This document shows, piece by piece, positions 54,104-63,630 of a stretch of DNA of 64,000 nt. Positions within the stretch are counted from its first letter, which is position 1. The number at the start of each line of letters is the position of its first letter. Source of the DNA: Lactobacillus acidophilus (GTDB taxonomy: Bacteria; Bacillota; Bacilli; Lactobacillales; Lactobacillaceae); assembly GCF_034298135.1 (NCBI RefSeq), contig NZ_CP139575.1, positions 1,612,001 to 1,676,000 on the forward strand. Reading direction: 5' to 3'. The position numbers and the translations under genes are program-made. The notes under the pieces are model-generated. The model made no database searches and was not told where the DNA came from. It saw only the letters and a list, made by a program, of their open reading frames with translations.

Positions 54104-57100
54104 ATGACACAAAATACGCAAATAGAAAGACACCAATTAGGTCAGCTTATCGGTGCCAATAAACGCGATCATTATTATGAACTCCACTATTCCACCGGAG
54201 AAGTTGCTCGTCTTTATATTTTAGCTGAAGGAATATTCCGTTATTTTCTTGATCCGGCTAAGGAATTCGACGAAAATCACTCCTCTTTTGTTGACCTAAC
54301 ACAATTTGATAATAGTTATTTTGAAAAATCCAAGCCTAAAGCTACAAGCGATTCTTTGATTATTCAATCTGGTAATTACCAATTAATCTTTTGGCAAAAA
54401 CCAGCAGTAATGAATATTTTTGATGAGACTTTACACCGTAACCGCGTTGTTCAGCTTAGTCCGCTTGAACTAGATCAAAATCAAACTACCGAAATTTTAA
54501 AGCAACATAAAAATGAATTTTATTTCGGTGGTGGGATGCAAAATGGCTACTTCAGCCACAAGGGTCAAATCATTGATATTAAACGTGACAAAATTACTGG
54601 TAAAGGTGGCGTATTAACACAGGTTCCATTTTTCTGGGCAAATTCCGGCTTTGGTGAATTAAGAAATACTACTGCCCCTGGTCAATATGATTTTGGCAAA
54701 AAAGATGAAGATGCCGTAATCTTACGTCATGACTCTCAAATATTTGATACATTCTATCTTTTGGGTAACTCTCCTACAGATATTTTGGAAAAATATTATG
54801 TTCTAACCGGTAAGCCATTAATGCCACCTAAATATGCATTGGGCTTGGGACATGTCGGCAACTTTTTGACTACCCTATGGCAACCTGGTGAAGCTAAAGA
54901 ACGCAACGCCACTATGTTTGAAGATGGTAACTATTACACCAGAACTACTAATCCGGAAAATGCTAATGGTAAGGCATCATTAAATGGTGAGGAAGAATAT
55001 CAATTCTCCGCTCGTGCAATGATTGATCGTTATCAAAAGCAACATTTCAAACTAAGCTGGATTGTACCCAACTACAATATCCAAGATGTTGATGCCGAGC
55101 AAATGACCAGTTTTAGCGATTATGCTGCGTCAAGAGAAGTTAATGCTGGCGTTTGGAGCGGTGACGAAACACCAAAGACTGCTCCCGACACTACTTTTAT
55201 TCAAACTGATACTAGTGATCCTAAAACACTTAAAAATGACTCACTGATCTTACGTGATAATTTAAAGCGTAAACGTCCACTTATTTTTTCAAATACAGGT
55301 ATTGCCGGTAGTCAAAACAGAATAATGTTGGCCTTTGGCGATATTGGCGGTAATTGGGAAAATATTCCAACTCAAGTTGCCGGCTTTTTAGGTGCAAGTT
55401 TATCTGGTCAACCATTAGTTGGTAGTGCAGTTGACGGAACTGTTGGTGGAGGTAATGCTCAAATCAGTATCCGTGATTTTGAATGGAAGGCATTCACGCC
55501 TATTCTTTTCAATCTTGACGATCAAGGCAATTTTAGTAAAACGCCATTTGCTTATAACAGCAAGATGACCAAGATTAACCGCGCATATCTAAAGCTCCGT
55601 GAACAACTTCAAACTTACATGTATACGCTCATCTATCGTGCGCAAGTTGGTGAACCTATCATGAGACCATTATTTTTAGAATTTCCTCATGAGCAAATCA
55701 ATTACACATCACAAGTTGGTCACGAATTCATGCTTGGTCCTAACTTGCTTATTTCACCAATTGTAAACGGCCGAGAAGATGGTAATGGGAATTCAAGAAA
55801 AGACAATCTTTACTTACCAAATCACCGTACCATGTGGATCGATTTATTCGATGGTAAAAAGTTCTTAGGTGGCCGCGTTTATAACAAACAGTCTTATCCA
55901 TCTTGGCATTTACCTGTCTTTGTACGTGGCGGATCAATCTTTGACTTGGGTGATCGTAATTACGTTCTTTACCCACAAGGACGTAGCAAAATGGTTACTT
56001 ACGATGATAATGGCTACAATGATTATTCTAGAAATCATGTAGCAACGCAGATTACTAGTGATCTTGAAGCAAGCAAGTTAACTATTACCATTGATCCAAC
56101 TCAAGGTGATTTCAGTACTTTCCAAACGGAAAACACCACTAATCTAAATATTATGTGTGATGGTTATCCAGACGGTTTAACCGTTAAGATTAATGATCAA
56201 GTTGTCAATATGCAAGAATATGGCACTGTTGATACATTCGCACATGCAAAAGAAGGTTTCTTCTTTAATACCAACTACAGCTGGATGCCTGAATTTGATC
56301 AATATCAAGAAAAGAAGCAAACAGCTTTACAAATTAAATTGGCTAAACGGGATATTACTGATTCAAAGATTGAAATCACTATCCGTAACTTCAGATATGG
56401 TAATGAAACTTTGGTTCACGCAATTACTGATTCATTGCTTCACTCACCAAAGCAGCCAATGGTCGATCCTGATAAAATTAGTTCACATTCATTGACTGTT
56501 GTTTGGCCACAATTAACCGATAAGGTCCAAATTGAAGTTAACGGCATTTTGCATGATGGCATTGATGGTAGCTCATTTACCTTCCACGAATTAGTGCCAA
56601 ATACTCGCTACACTTTACGCTTGAGATATGTTGCTGGTAATAAAGTTTCTGAATGGTCAGAACCATTTGGTGCAATTACCAAACCGGATCCAATGAATTA
56701 CGCTATCAGTAATATCCATGTCACCAGTAGTTTAACCAGTCAAAAAGATCATCCAATTGAATATTTGACTGATCTAAAGCTTGCCAGCGAATGGGAAACT
56801 ATTAACGGCGTAAGTGAAGACAAACCACTTGAATTAAACTTCAAGTTCGACCATTTGGAACACTTAAGTAGAATGGTTTTGGTACCTAGAAAGATTGATC
56901 ATCAAGGCGATCCAGTTGAGGTCAGCGTTGAAACCTCAATGGATGGTACTAACTTTAAGCCATACGACGAACGACTTACTTGGAAGTCTGACAGCAAGAA
57001 TAAAGTTGTCGGCTTGAGGGATGTAGAAGCTAAGGCAATCAGATTAAAGGTTTATAAGTCATCTGGCCCATTTGTGGCAGCTAAGGAAGTTATCTTCTTT

Positions 57101-57118
57101 AGAGAGAAGAAAGATTAG
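54104..57118 (+). CDS. GH31-family glycoside hydrolase/transferase with Fn3 and discoidin-like C-terminal domains
   Basis: 1004 residues. N-terminal galactose-mutarotase-like domain, then the GH31 barrel (about 245-570): PPKYALGLGHVGNF, HFKLSWIVPNYNIQ, a putative nucleophile Asp in FIQTDTSDP, and the IFSNTGIAGSQ...FGDIGG segment around the acid/base. The usual WxDMNE is replaced, so it belongs to a divergent branch. After the C-terminal sheet come an Fn3-like domain (VVWPQLTDKVQIEVNGI..., about 790-870) and an F5/8 type C-like domain (about 875-1004). There is no signal peptide, odd for such modules. Probably acts on an alpha-glucan or alpha-glucosylated glycan. Confidence 0.82.
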   Translation: MTQNTQIERHQLGQLIGANKRDHYYELHYSTGEVARLYILAEGIFRYFLDPAKEFDENHSSFVDLTQFDNSYFEKSKPKATSDSLIIQSGNYQLIFWQKPAVMNIFDETLHRNRVVQLSPLELDQNQTTEILKQHKNEFYFGGGMQNGYFSHKGQIIDIKRDKITGKGGVLTQVPFFWANSGFGELRNTTAPGQYDFGKKDEDAVILRHDSQIFDTFYLLGNSPTDILEKYYVLTGKPLMPPKYALGLGHVGNFLTTLWQPGEAKERNATMFEDGNYYTRTTNPENANGKASLNGEEEYQFSARAMIDRYQKQHFKLSWIVPNYNIQDVDAEQMTSFSDYAASREVNAGVWSGDETPKTAPDTTFIQTDTSDPKTLKNDSLILRDNLKRKRPLIFSNTGIAGSQNRIMLAFGDIGGNWENIPTQVAGFLGASLSGQPLVGSAVDGTVGGGNAQISIRDFEWKAFTPILFNLDDQGNFSKTPFAYNSKMTKINRAYLKLREQLQTYMYTLIYRAQVGEPIMRPLFLEFPHEQINYTSQVGHEFMLGPNLLISPIVNGREDGNGNSRKDNLYLPNHRTMWIDLFDGKKFLGGRVYNKQSYPSWHLPVFVRGGSIFDLGDRNYVLYPQGRSKMVTYDDNGYNDYSRNHVATQITSDLEASKLTITIDPTQGDFSTFQTENTTNLNIMCDGYPDGLTVKINDQVVNMQEYGTVDTFAHAKEGFFFNTNYSWMPEFDQYQEKKQTALQIKLAKRDITDSKIEITIRNFRYGNETLVHAITDSLLHSPKQPMVDPDKISSHSLTVVWPQLTDKVQIEVNGILHDGIDGSSFTFHELVPNTRYTLRLRYVAGNKVSEWSEPFGAITKPDPMNYAISNIHVTSSLTSQKDHPIEYLTDLKLASEWETINGVSEDKPLELNFKFDHLEHLSRMVLVPRKIDHQGDPVEVSVETSMDGTNFKPYDERLTWKSDSKNKVVGLRDVEAKAIRLKVYKSSGPFVAAKEVIFFREKKD

Positions 57119-57140
57119 ATAAAAGCTATACAATGATGAA

Positions 57141-57168
57141 ACCAGGCTTAAAATTAGCCTGGTTTTTG
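57141..57168 (+). terminator. Terminator after the GH31 gene
   Basis: AACCAGGCT/AGCCTGGTT stem with T5. Confidence 0.85.
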
Positions 57169-57341
57169 TTTCAGATACAATGGAAGAGAGTTGAAACAGT
57201 TCTAGCTTTGATACAGCATATAAATGGAATTGTTTATTTTAATAAAACAACCTCACATTCTGTGGCTGTACGACGTAGACGCACAATTATGCTCAAGTTA
57301 AAAGAATATACGCATGATAATAAAATTTAATAGTATAGGCG
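57169..57341. other. Intergenic stretch with a possible gene remnant
   Basis: A plus-strand frame without a start runs through NKTTSHSVAVRRRRTIMLKL to a stop at 57330. The Arg/Lys-rich end looks protein-like but there is no ribosome site and the frame opens inside the GH31 terminator. Probably a decayed fragment; family not recognised. Confidence 0.25.
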
Positions 57342-57372
57342 AAAAAAGTTCTCATACGTGAGAACTTTTTTT
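57342..57372. terminator. Terminator downstream of the YibE/F-esterase operon
   Basis: AAAGTTCTCA/TGAGAACTTT stem with T7 on the right and A6 on the left; can end the minus-strand operon. Confidence 0.75.
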
Positions 57373-57385
57373 GGATATCATATTG

Positions 57386-57559
57386 CTATACCAAGAAGGA
57401 GGAAGGTGGACCTCCATGAGCCTTTGGAAAATAAAAAAGCCAGCTACGATCAAGCTTACTCTTAAGATTAACTTGATTATAGTTAGCTTCAAAATCCATT
57501 TGGCTTGGGAATAAACCCTTTGAAAGGAACGGACCCTTTTTATTATTCGCCCCATTCAC
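57386..57559 (-). CDS. Possible small ORF or repeat-derived peptide downstream of the esterase
   Basis: A 57-codon frame from GTG 57559, overlapping the esterase end by 17 bases. It reads GPFLSKGLFPSQMDFEANYN, continues with LKSKLDRSWLFYF and ends PKAHGGPPSSFLV. Composition is protein-like, but there is no clear ribosome site; a shorter version could begin at an internal Met. It may be a C-terminal remnant of a lost gene or a dispersed element. Competing frames on both strands exist here. Confidence 0.3.
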   Translation of the reverse strand: MNGANNKKGPFLSKGLFPSQMDFEANYNQVNLKSKLDRSWLFYFPKAHGGPPSSFLV

Positions 57560-58364
57560 TCTTCAACCATTCCATTGCTAAATTAAACCAATGAGCTACA
57601 TGCGGATTTTCTTGCCATTCGCGTTCCTTAGTTTGTACATTGTGGCGTGCTAAAGAAAAGCCATGATAACCGTGATTAAATAAGTGTGCCTCAGCTGACA
57701 CCTTATTCTTATTTAACGCTGCCAGATATTCAATTGAATTGCCAATCAGGACAACAGGGTCATCCCAAGCTTGAAAAACAAATGTGTCTGGTGTTTCACG
57801 TGTAACTCCTAATGCACTATCAAGAATTTTCTTCTCACTAGGCATCTTATCCATTTGATCTTTTGGAATAGGAAATCCAATCTTCTCAATATTAATCAGT
57901 GGATAGCCCAAAATTGATTTATTAGGTAATACTTCATCTTTTTTTAAGCCATACTTTTCTTGATATTCTGGATCAATCGCCATATTGTTAGCCACACTAA
58001 CTACATGTCCACCAGCCGAGAAGCCAATCGTTAAAATGCGTTCAGGATCCAAATGATACTCATCTGCACGATCTCTAAAATATTTTACTGTAGTTAAAAC
58101 ATCAAGACCCGCATCTGGATAAATTTTTCCTTCATCATGTACTAAGTTATATTCCATGACAACACTGTTAAATCCTTGATTATTAAAAGCTAATGCAACT
58201 GGTTCGCCTTCTCTTTTAGATAAATGCTCAAAACTGCCACCAGGAACTACGATAGCCAAAGGCCTTTTTTGTTCTACCAACTCTGGATTTTGCTCCAAAA
58301 TATAAGTATGTACCTTATATTGGCGATCATTAAAGTTAGTTAGTGTCAGATTTTCTATTTTCAT
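57543..58364 (-). CDS. Alpha/beta-hydrolase fold esterase (BD-FAE/acetyl-esterase type)
   Basis: 273 residues, cytoplasmic. Oxyanion-type AIVVPGGSFEHLS, nucleophile elbow GFSAGGHV (Ser about 117), Asp in FVFQAWDDPVV and His in HLFNHGYHGFSLA, making a complete triad. Resembles xylan/acetyl esterases and prolyl-oligopeptidase-like lipases of lactobacilli. AGGGAGT precedes the ATG; it overlaps the YibF-like gene by 29 bases, so it is the last gene of that operon. Natural ester unknown. Confidence 0.85.
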   Translation of the reverse strand: MKIENLTLTNFNDRQYKVHTYILEQNPELVEQKRPLAIVVPGGSFEHLSKREGEPVALAFNNQGFNSVVMEYNLVHDEGKIYPDAGLDVLTTVKYFRDRADEYHLDPERILTIGFSAGGHVVSVANNMAIDPEYQEKYGLKKDEVLPNKSILGYPLINIEKIGFPIPKDQMDKMPSEKKILDSALGVTRETPDTFVFQAWDDPVVLIGNSIEYLAALNKNKVSAEAHLFNHGYHGFSLARHNVQTKEREWQENPHVAHWFNLAMEWLKSEWGE

Positions 58365-59121
58365 TTTTTACTCCCTTCTTGCTCATTCCTCTAGATAACA
58401 TAAATGAAGATAACGGTACTGTTAATATAACGCCAATTAACGAATACATGATAATTAATGCTTCATTAACAAAAAGTTTTTCATTAACTACTTCACCTGG
58501 AGTATATCCCAAACGGAAATACCATAGAAATAATGACAAAAAGCTGCCAAACATCCCAAATAAGATAGTGTTCATTGCAGTACCCAAAACATCATTACCA
58601 ATTGTCGTTCCACTAGCCATTAATTCTTCTTCACTAATATTAGGATTATGCTTTTTTATTTCAAGCAAACCTGAACTCATCGCAACCGCTGCTTCTGCAA
58701 TTGCACCTAAAGTTGAAAAGATGGCTACTGTTACTGCAATCATCGGATAACTTAATCCGGGCATTTGTGATAAACCAACTAACAATTCTCCAGCTTCTGG
58801 TCCCAGGCCTGCAGCTTGTGCTAAATATTGGCATCCCCAAATAAATAAACTAACTATCAAACACACCAAAAAACTAGAATAAAATGAGTTCTTAGCTACC
58901 GTATAATCATGCGTTCCCAAGAAAATGATCGTCACTAATTTCAATGGAATAAAAATTAAAGTTAAGACAGCAATATTTATGCCCCATGAAATTAACATCG
59001 CTACCAAAATTAATAGCAAAGTATTAATCAAAACACTAAAGAAACTTCGAATTCCAGTCTCACCACCTACGATTGTCATTAATATTGCCAAAACAATAAT
59101 TAAGGCCATTAAGGTACTCAT
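58336..59121 (-). CDS. YibE/F-like membrane protein, shorter partner
   Basis: 261 residues with about six membrane helices; belongs to the YibE/F family by LGAIAEAAVAMSSGLLEIKKHNPNIS and GTTIGNDVLGTAMNTILFGMFG, which match the corresponding core of the upstream paralogue (MDEATDIVSSLYELIQTKKDI; GRTMGQEIMGPLINVLVLIF). Overlaps the upstream gene by four bases. Function of the family is not established; it is sometimes linked with export of large or charged solutes. Probably a hetero-complex with its neighbour. Confidence 0.78.
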   Translation of the reverse strand: MSTLMALIIVLAILMTIVGGETGIRSFFSVLINTLLLILVAMLISWGINIAVLTLIFIPLKLVTIIFLGTHDYTVAKNSFYSSFLVCLIVSLFIWGCQYLAQAAGLGPEAGELLVGLSQMPGLSYPMIAVTVAIFSTLGAIAEAAVAMSSGLLEIKKHNPNISEEELMASGTTIGNDVLGTAMNTILFGMFGSFLSLFLWYFRLGYTPGEVVNEKLFVNEALIIMYSLIGVILTVPLSSFMLSRGMSKKGVKNENRKSDTN

Positions 59122-60251
59122 TTATTCTCACCTTCTTTTTTAAATAAGCTCTTCCAATCTCTATCCTTTATAAAGAATAAGCTACATCCCGTTGCAAAAA
59201 TTACCGTTAGAACTATTCCGATGGCCGAAATTACACTTTGAGTAGCTCCAAGTGATAATGTGAAACCAAACGTTGAAGCTAGAGTATTATTATCGCGTAA
59301 ATATAAAATTGTTTCTGGTAAAGCACCCGCAATAAAGATTAAGACTAATACATTAATAAGTGGTCCCATAATTTCTTGTCCCATTGTACGACCACTTTGG
59401 ACTAACTGCTTCATCGTGATATCTTTCTTAGTTTGGATCAATTCATACAAACTAGAAACAATATCTGTAGCTTCATCCATTACAGCACCTAAAATTCCAA
59501 TTAGGGTTTGCGCCAAAAATAAACCACGTGGATCTTGCGTTGCATAATCACCGGTTTCATATTTCATTTCAGACTCACCAGTTAACTTCATAATTACATA
59601 GCAAAGCGCAAATGAAACAAATACTCCTAAAAGGGTTGCTAGCCAAGTTACTAGCATCTTTTTATTAAATCCTTGCACAATTAATAGACTAAAGAATGAA
59701 AAAATAATATCTGCAAGACCGAATAACAAAATAATGTGTGACTCATTTAAATGAACGTCCCAAACTATTATCAAGTAAAAAAGCACCCAACTAATTGCCA
59801 TCGAAATTACTAACGCAATCGAATGTTTACCAGAAATTGTCACCATTAAAGCTAATGTGATCGTAACCACTAACACTAATACCCAATCACGTTTAGGATT
59901 AACAATTGCTGGATCTCCCTTTTTGATATTAACAAAAATTCTCTGGTGAACATGGTACTTCTGCGTAGTTAATTGTGAAGGATAATATACATTTTTAGTA
60001 GTATACGTCTCCCCCTTATGTTTACCAGATAAAATCTTCAAATGTAATATCTGCTGTCTAGTTTGATCTTGATTTTTATAGACATCTTCATTCTTCTCAA
60101 TTAACGTATCTTTGATCTTATCATCGGTAATTAGTGCAACCTCGTCCTTTTGATAAATGTCTGTTGCAAAATACGTTAATACTGTTAACACGGCGCCAAC
60201 TATCGCAACGATAATTGCTGCAGTGTATTTCTTTTTCCATTTAAAATTCAT
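59118..60251 (-). CDS. YibE/F-like membrane protein, longer partner
   Basis: 377 residues: N-terminal helix (about 8-30), an extracellular beta domain of about 90 residues (HLKILSGKHKGETYTTKNVYYPSQL...VNIKKGDPAIVNP), then about seven membrane helices containing the YibE/F core (MDEATDIVSSLYELIQTKKDITMKQ region). AGGAAG precedes the ATG. First gene of a three-gene operon with the shorter paralogue and the esterase. Confidence 0.82.
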   Translation of the reverse strand: MNFKWKKKYTAAIIVAIVGAVLTVLTYFATDIYQKDEVALITDDKIKDTLIEKNEDVYKNQDQTRQQILHLKILSGKHKGETYTTKNVYYPSQLTTQKYHVHQRIFVNIKKGDPAIVNPKRDWVLVLVVTITLALMVTISGKHSIALVISMAISWVLFYLIIVWDVHLNESHIILLFGLADIIFSFFSLLIVQGFNKKMLVTWLATLLGVFVSFALCYVIMKLTGESEMKYETGDYATQDPRGLFLAQTLIGILGAVMDEATDIVSSLYELIQTKKDITMKQLVQSGRTMGQEIMGPLINVLVLIFIAGALPETILYLRDNNTLASTFGFTLSLGATQSVISAIGIVLTVIFATGCSLFFIKDRDWKSLFKKEGENK

Positions 60252-60295
60252 TACAACAACTTCCTAAATTTATATATAGCTTTACTGTAAAACAA

Positions 60296-60323
60296 AAGGT
60301 GACCCAATGTTAGGTCACCTTTC
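60296..60323 (-). terminator. Terminator after the MerR-like gene
   Basis: Perfect AAAGGTGACC/GGTCACCTTT stem. It lies between the 246-residue gene and the YibE operon. Confidence 0.8.
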
Positions 60324-60341
60324 AATTCTTAACTTTTTTGT

Positions 60342-61082
60342 TTAAAATTTAAAAATTCTTTGCCACCAATGCTCTTTTGGAGTTGAAAGCTGCATATCTT
60401 CCAAAGTGCGATGAACGTTTGCAGTTGCACGCTTTTTAGCATTTTCTTTTGCTTTAGAAATAATTTCGTCACGCATTTCATCTTGACTCTTATGCATGTC
60501 CTTTTTTACTTCTTCACGTTTTTCTTCAACATTCTTCTCTTTTTCATCTGCACTAACGATACCTGAAATATCAGGTAAAGCAGCTATCTTATCAGTATTA
60601 TCTGGAGCAGATAATTGCTTTTGTGCTTCAATTAAATCTTGATTTTGTTTTTGAATTACATTTAATTGTTTTTGCAAAGAACTAATTGCGTCATTTTGTT
60701 TTGAGATAGTTTGTTGCAAAGTATTGAGAAGTTTAACCACTTCTTGAGTATCCATCATATCAGTACTCGTGTACGTGGTTTTATTTTTATTTTCTTCAGT
60801 ATTATCTACTTTTTTCTCACTAACTGCATAAATTTGACGAGCTGCTTCTTGCAAAGTTAAACCACTATTTTTAGATAATCGGTGAAATGCCTTTAAGTCA
60901 TCAATATCCTTTTGATGATATAAACGTGCCTTTTGCTTAGTACGGGCAAAGTAATCCGCATTGCCTGTTACTTTTTCCACGATTAGAGAATACTTTCTCA
61001 ATGTGGCAACACTAATACCTAATTCTTGTGCAGCTGCCTTAGGTGCAGCTAATTCTTCAAAATCATGCTTGTTAGTTGTCAT
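60342..61082 (-). CDS. MerR-like helix-turn-helix protein with long coiled coil
   Basis: 246 residues. The N-terminal 80 residues are a MerR-type winged helix (APKAAAQELGISVATLRKYSLIVE ... KDIDDLKAFHRL) as in RacA/DUF3967-type proteins. Residues about 110-165 form a Gln-rich coiled coil (LLNTLQQTISKQNDAISSLQKQLNVIQKQNQDL), followed by a Lys/Glu-rich stretch and a C-terminal amphipathic end PKEHWWQRIFKF that may touch the membrane. This layout suggests a chromosome-anchoring or regulatory DNA-binding protein. GAGGTAG precedes the ATG. It is 29 bases downstream of ddl and may be co-transcribed. Confidence 0.78.
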   Translation of the reverse strand: MTTNKHDFEELAAPKAAAQELGISVATLRKYSLIVEKVTGNADYFARTKQKARLYHQKDIDDLKAFHRLSKNSGLTLQEAARQIYAVSEKKVDNTEENKNKTTYTSTDMMDTQEVVKLLNTLQQTISKQNDAISSLQKQLNVIQKQNQDLIEAQKQLSAPDNTDKIAALPDISGIVSADEKEKNVEEKREEVKKDMHKSQDEMRDEIISKAKENAKKRATANVHRTLEDMQLSTPKEHWWQRIFKF

Positions 61083-61111
61083 TAAAATCTACCTCTACAA
61101 AAATTCGGCGT

Positions 61112-62194
61112 TTAATCATGCTTGTGAAGCAATGTCTTCTTGTGGTCAAAACGATCCATACCTGCTTGGATTAAGCGAGTAATCAATTCAGTGTAAGGAA
61201 TACCAGCTTCTTCGAATAACTTAGGATACATACTGATATTAGTAAAACCAGGAAGTGCATTCACTTCAGTTAATACTACTTTACCATCTGGAGTAAGCAT
61301 AGAATCAATTCTTGCCATACCACTACATTCAGTAATTTCGTAAACCTTCCGAGCATTTTCTCTGACAGTATCAACAATATCTTGTGGTAAATCTGCAGGA
61401 ATTTGCAACTTAGAAGTTGAATTATCATCATACTTATTTTCGTAAGTATAGAATGAGCCTTTTGCATTGGTGATTTGTCCAACACCTGCTACAATTGGCT
61501 TATCGTTGCCAAGGACAGCAGTTTCAACTTCGGTGCCAGGAACAGTTTCTTCAACTAAAACCTTATCATCGTACTTGAATGCTTCTTCTAATGCTGCAGC
61601 ATATTCTTCAGCATTAGTTACATGGTTAACGCCAACTGATGAACCTTGGTTAGATGGTTTTACAAACATATCATGACCAAGCTTTTCAGCTACTTTTTCA
61701 TAATTAAGTTTATCATTATTCTTATCATCGTATTCAAAACGCTTGATTGAAATCCAATCAGCTACTGGAACACCAACTCTTTGAGCTAAAATCTTGGTAA
61801 ATTCCTTATCCATAGTTGCAGCTGCAGCTAAGACATCGTCACCTACAAATGGCTTGTTCATCAAGCGAAACAATCCCTGTAAGACCCCATCTTCACCTAA
61901 ATTACCGTGAACAATTGGGAAGAATACATCAATCTCTGGTAAATTCTTCAATTCAATAATATTTGAAATATTATTTACCTTATGTGGATTTTCCACTTGA
62001 TACGAAGGATCTTCTAAGACTTTGAAGCTTTCTTCTTCACTTGCAAAGTATCCTTCATTAGTAATCCAAATTGGATGTACATCAAATTTATCTTTATCAA
62101 TTGCCTTATAAATATTATGACCTGAAACGATTGATACTTCATATTCTGATGAGTTACCACCAAAAATTAATCCGACTTGTATTTTTTTAGTCAT
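61112..62194 (-). CDS. ddl: D-alanine--D-alanine ligase
   Basis: ATP-grasp enzyme joining two D-Ala for peptidoglycan precursors. 360 residues. LIFGGNSSEYEVSIVSG at the N-terminus, PVVHGNLGEDG-type motif as FPIVHGNLGEDGVLQG, ATP-binding MFVKPSNQGSSVGV, and metal site LTEVNALPGFTNISMYPKL. The residue in the position distinguishing D-Ala and D-lactate products lies in the KFTK/EFTKILAQ region and cannot be settled here. GAGG precedes the ATG. Confidence 0.95.
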   Translation of the reverse strand: MTKKIQVGLIFGGNSSEYEVSIVSGHNIYKAIDKDKFDVHPIWITNEGYFASEEESFKVLEDPSYQVENPHKVNNISNIIELKNLPEIDVFFPIVHGNLGEDGVLQGLFRLMNKPFVGDDVLAAAATMDKEFTKILAQRVGVPVADWISIKRFEYDDKNNDKLNYEKVAEKLGHDMFVKPSNQGSSVGVNHVTNAEEYAAALEEAFKYDDKVLVEETVPGTEVETAVLGNDKPIVAGVGQITNAKGSFYTYENKYDDNSTSKLQIPADLPQDIVDTVRENARKVYEITECSGMARIDSMLTPDGKVVLTEVNALPGFTNISMYPKLFEEAGIPYTELITRLIQAGMDRFDHKKTLLHKHD

Positions 62195-62346
62195 TGTTTT
62201 ATACCTCTTTTAAATGTTCCAATCCTTAATTATACGCAAAGAATACCAGAAAAACTCAAAATAGTAGAATATTTTTAACTAAAGCCTTTTCATTATGTTT
62301 TATAATTAATTAAATGGATTAATGTAGCACTAGAAGGGAGTTAAAT

Positions 62347-63585
62347 ATGTTTACCAAAAAATTCTCCATTGCGACTGCCATTGCAATATTTCTTACATCT
62401 TTTGCCAGTCAAACTACTTCTGCAGCAACTTTTACTACACAAGAAATTAACGAAATACACAATTTTCAAAAAGAATATGCAGCTCTAGACAAAACTAATT
62501 ATGACAATTCAAATATTTACGCTAAAAAACCACATTTAAGTAAAAAATTTAATGCTGGTAGTTTGAATTCTAAATACATTCAAACGCAGATTGATTATAT
62601 CAATTATTACCGCTCTATTTTTAACTTGCCCGCAGTTGCCACTACTAAAGTTTTAAATAGTAATGCACAAAAAACTGCAGCGGTCATGGCAGCTGTTAAT
62701 GCAAATCCTTTTATAAATCAACATGGTCTGCCTAGCGAAAAAAAACCAAATTATATTTCAAAATCTATCTGGAAATTGGCTAAAGATACTTCTGAAACTT
62801 CCAATTTAAATTTTAACGTATCTCCGCAATCTGCAGGTGATGTAATTACTGATTTAATCACAGATCATTATAATTTAACTGGCTCAGATACTGGACACCG
62901 CGCATGGATTCTTTCAACTAGATTAACTAACACTGGAATTGGCGCTGCTTATGGTAATAATGGATATCGATATTCTGTTCAAAAAGTTTTAAACGCTAAT
63001 GACATGTTTCATGTAGCCAGTCAACCAATCGTAACTTACCCAAGTATCCGTCTTTTTCCTTTTGAGCTTGCTAAAGGAAAAAACATTGTCTGGTCAATTT
63101 ACTTATCAGATAAAACCATTAAGTCTATTCCTTCAATTACAATTACTGATTTAGATACTAATACAGTTACTTCTGGTGTAAACGTAAAAAATTATAGTTC
63201 AAGTGGTTATGGTAATTTTAAGACACTCCTTACTTACTCACCCGGTAAAACTCAAATTATTCCAGGTCATGAATATGAAATAAATATTCAAGGAGTGTAT
63301 AAATATACATTTAAATTATTCAAACAAGATGCCACCAATGATACAACTAATTATGCAACTGCTACTAAAAATATTGCCAATAAACCAACTGCATCTTTGA
63401 GTAATATGACGAATGTCCAATCACCGCTCTTACTACAAAATAAAATTTTGCGTGCTGTAATTATTCCAAAATCCACTACTGCTTCTAACACTAACATCAT
63501 AATTAATACCCTCACTAAAAAGGGATGGAATCAAAATTTTTTTATAAAACAGTACGCATTGCAAAACATCGCCACAATAAATTGA
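62347..63585 (+). CDS. Secreted CAP (SCP/PR1)-domain protein
   Basis: 412 residues; signal peptide to about residue 26 (ASQTTSAA). CAP domain about 80-215: YIQTQIDYINYYRSIFNLPAV, NAQKTAAVMAA, and GSDTGHRAWILSTRLTNTGIGAAYG, with the family His in TGHR. The remaining about 190 residues form beta-rich, unassigned domains. No anchor motif or SLAP repeat, so it is probably released or bound by charge. AGAAGGGAG precedes the ATG. CAP proteins in bacteria have varied, mostly undefined roles. Confidence 0.85.
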   Translation: MFTKKFSIATAIAIFLTSFASQTTSAATFTTQEINEIHNFQKEYAALDKTNYDNSNIYAKKPHLSKKFNAGSLNSKYIQTQIDYINYYRSIFNLPAVATTKVLNSNAQKTAAVMAAVNANPFINQHGLPSEKKPNYISKSIWKLAKDTSETSNLNFNVSPQSAGDVITDLITDHYNLTGSDTGHRAWILSTRLTNTGIGAAYGNNGYRYSVQKVLNANDMFHVASQPIVTYPSIRLFPFELAKGKNIVWSIYLSDKTIKSIPSITITDLDTNTVTSGVNVKNYSSSGYGNFKTLLTYSPGKTQIIPGHEYEINIQGVYKYTFKLFKQDATNDTTNYATATKNIANKPTASLSNMTNVQSPLLLQNKILRAVIIPKSTTASNTNIIINTLTKKGWNQNFFIKQYALQNIATIN

Positions 63586-63591
63586 AATAAA

Positions 63592-63627
63592 AAGCAACTA
63601 TTGTCAAATTCACAATAGTTGCTTTTA
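63592..63627. terminator. Bidirectional terminator between the CAP gene and the ABC ATPase gene
   Basis: Fourteen-base-pair stem AAAGCAACTATTGT/ACAATAGTTGCTTT, flanked by A/T runs. Confidence 0.9.
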
Positions 63628-63630
63628 CTT

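Noticed and set aside
57396..57510. Plus-strand 32-codon frame from ATG 57416 as a type I toxin
   Set aside because: It is basic and mildly hydrophobic, but lacks the Fst/Ldr pattern and an evident antisense RNA, and competes with a better minus-strand frame.
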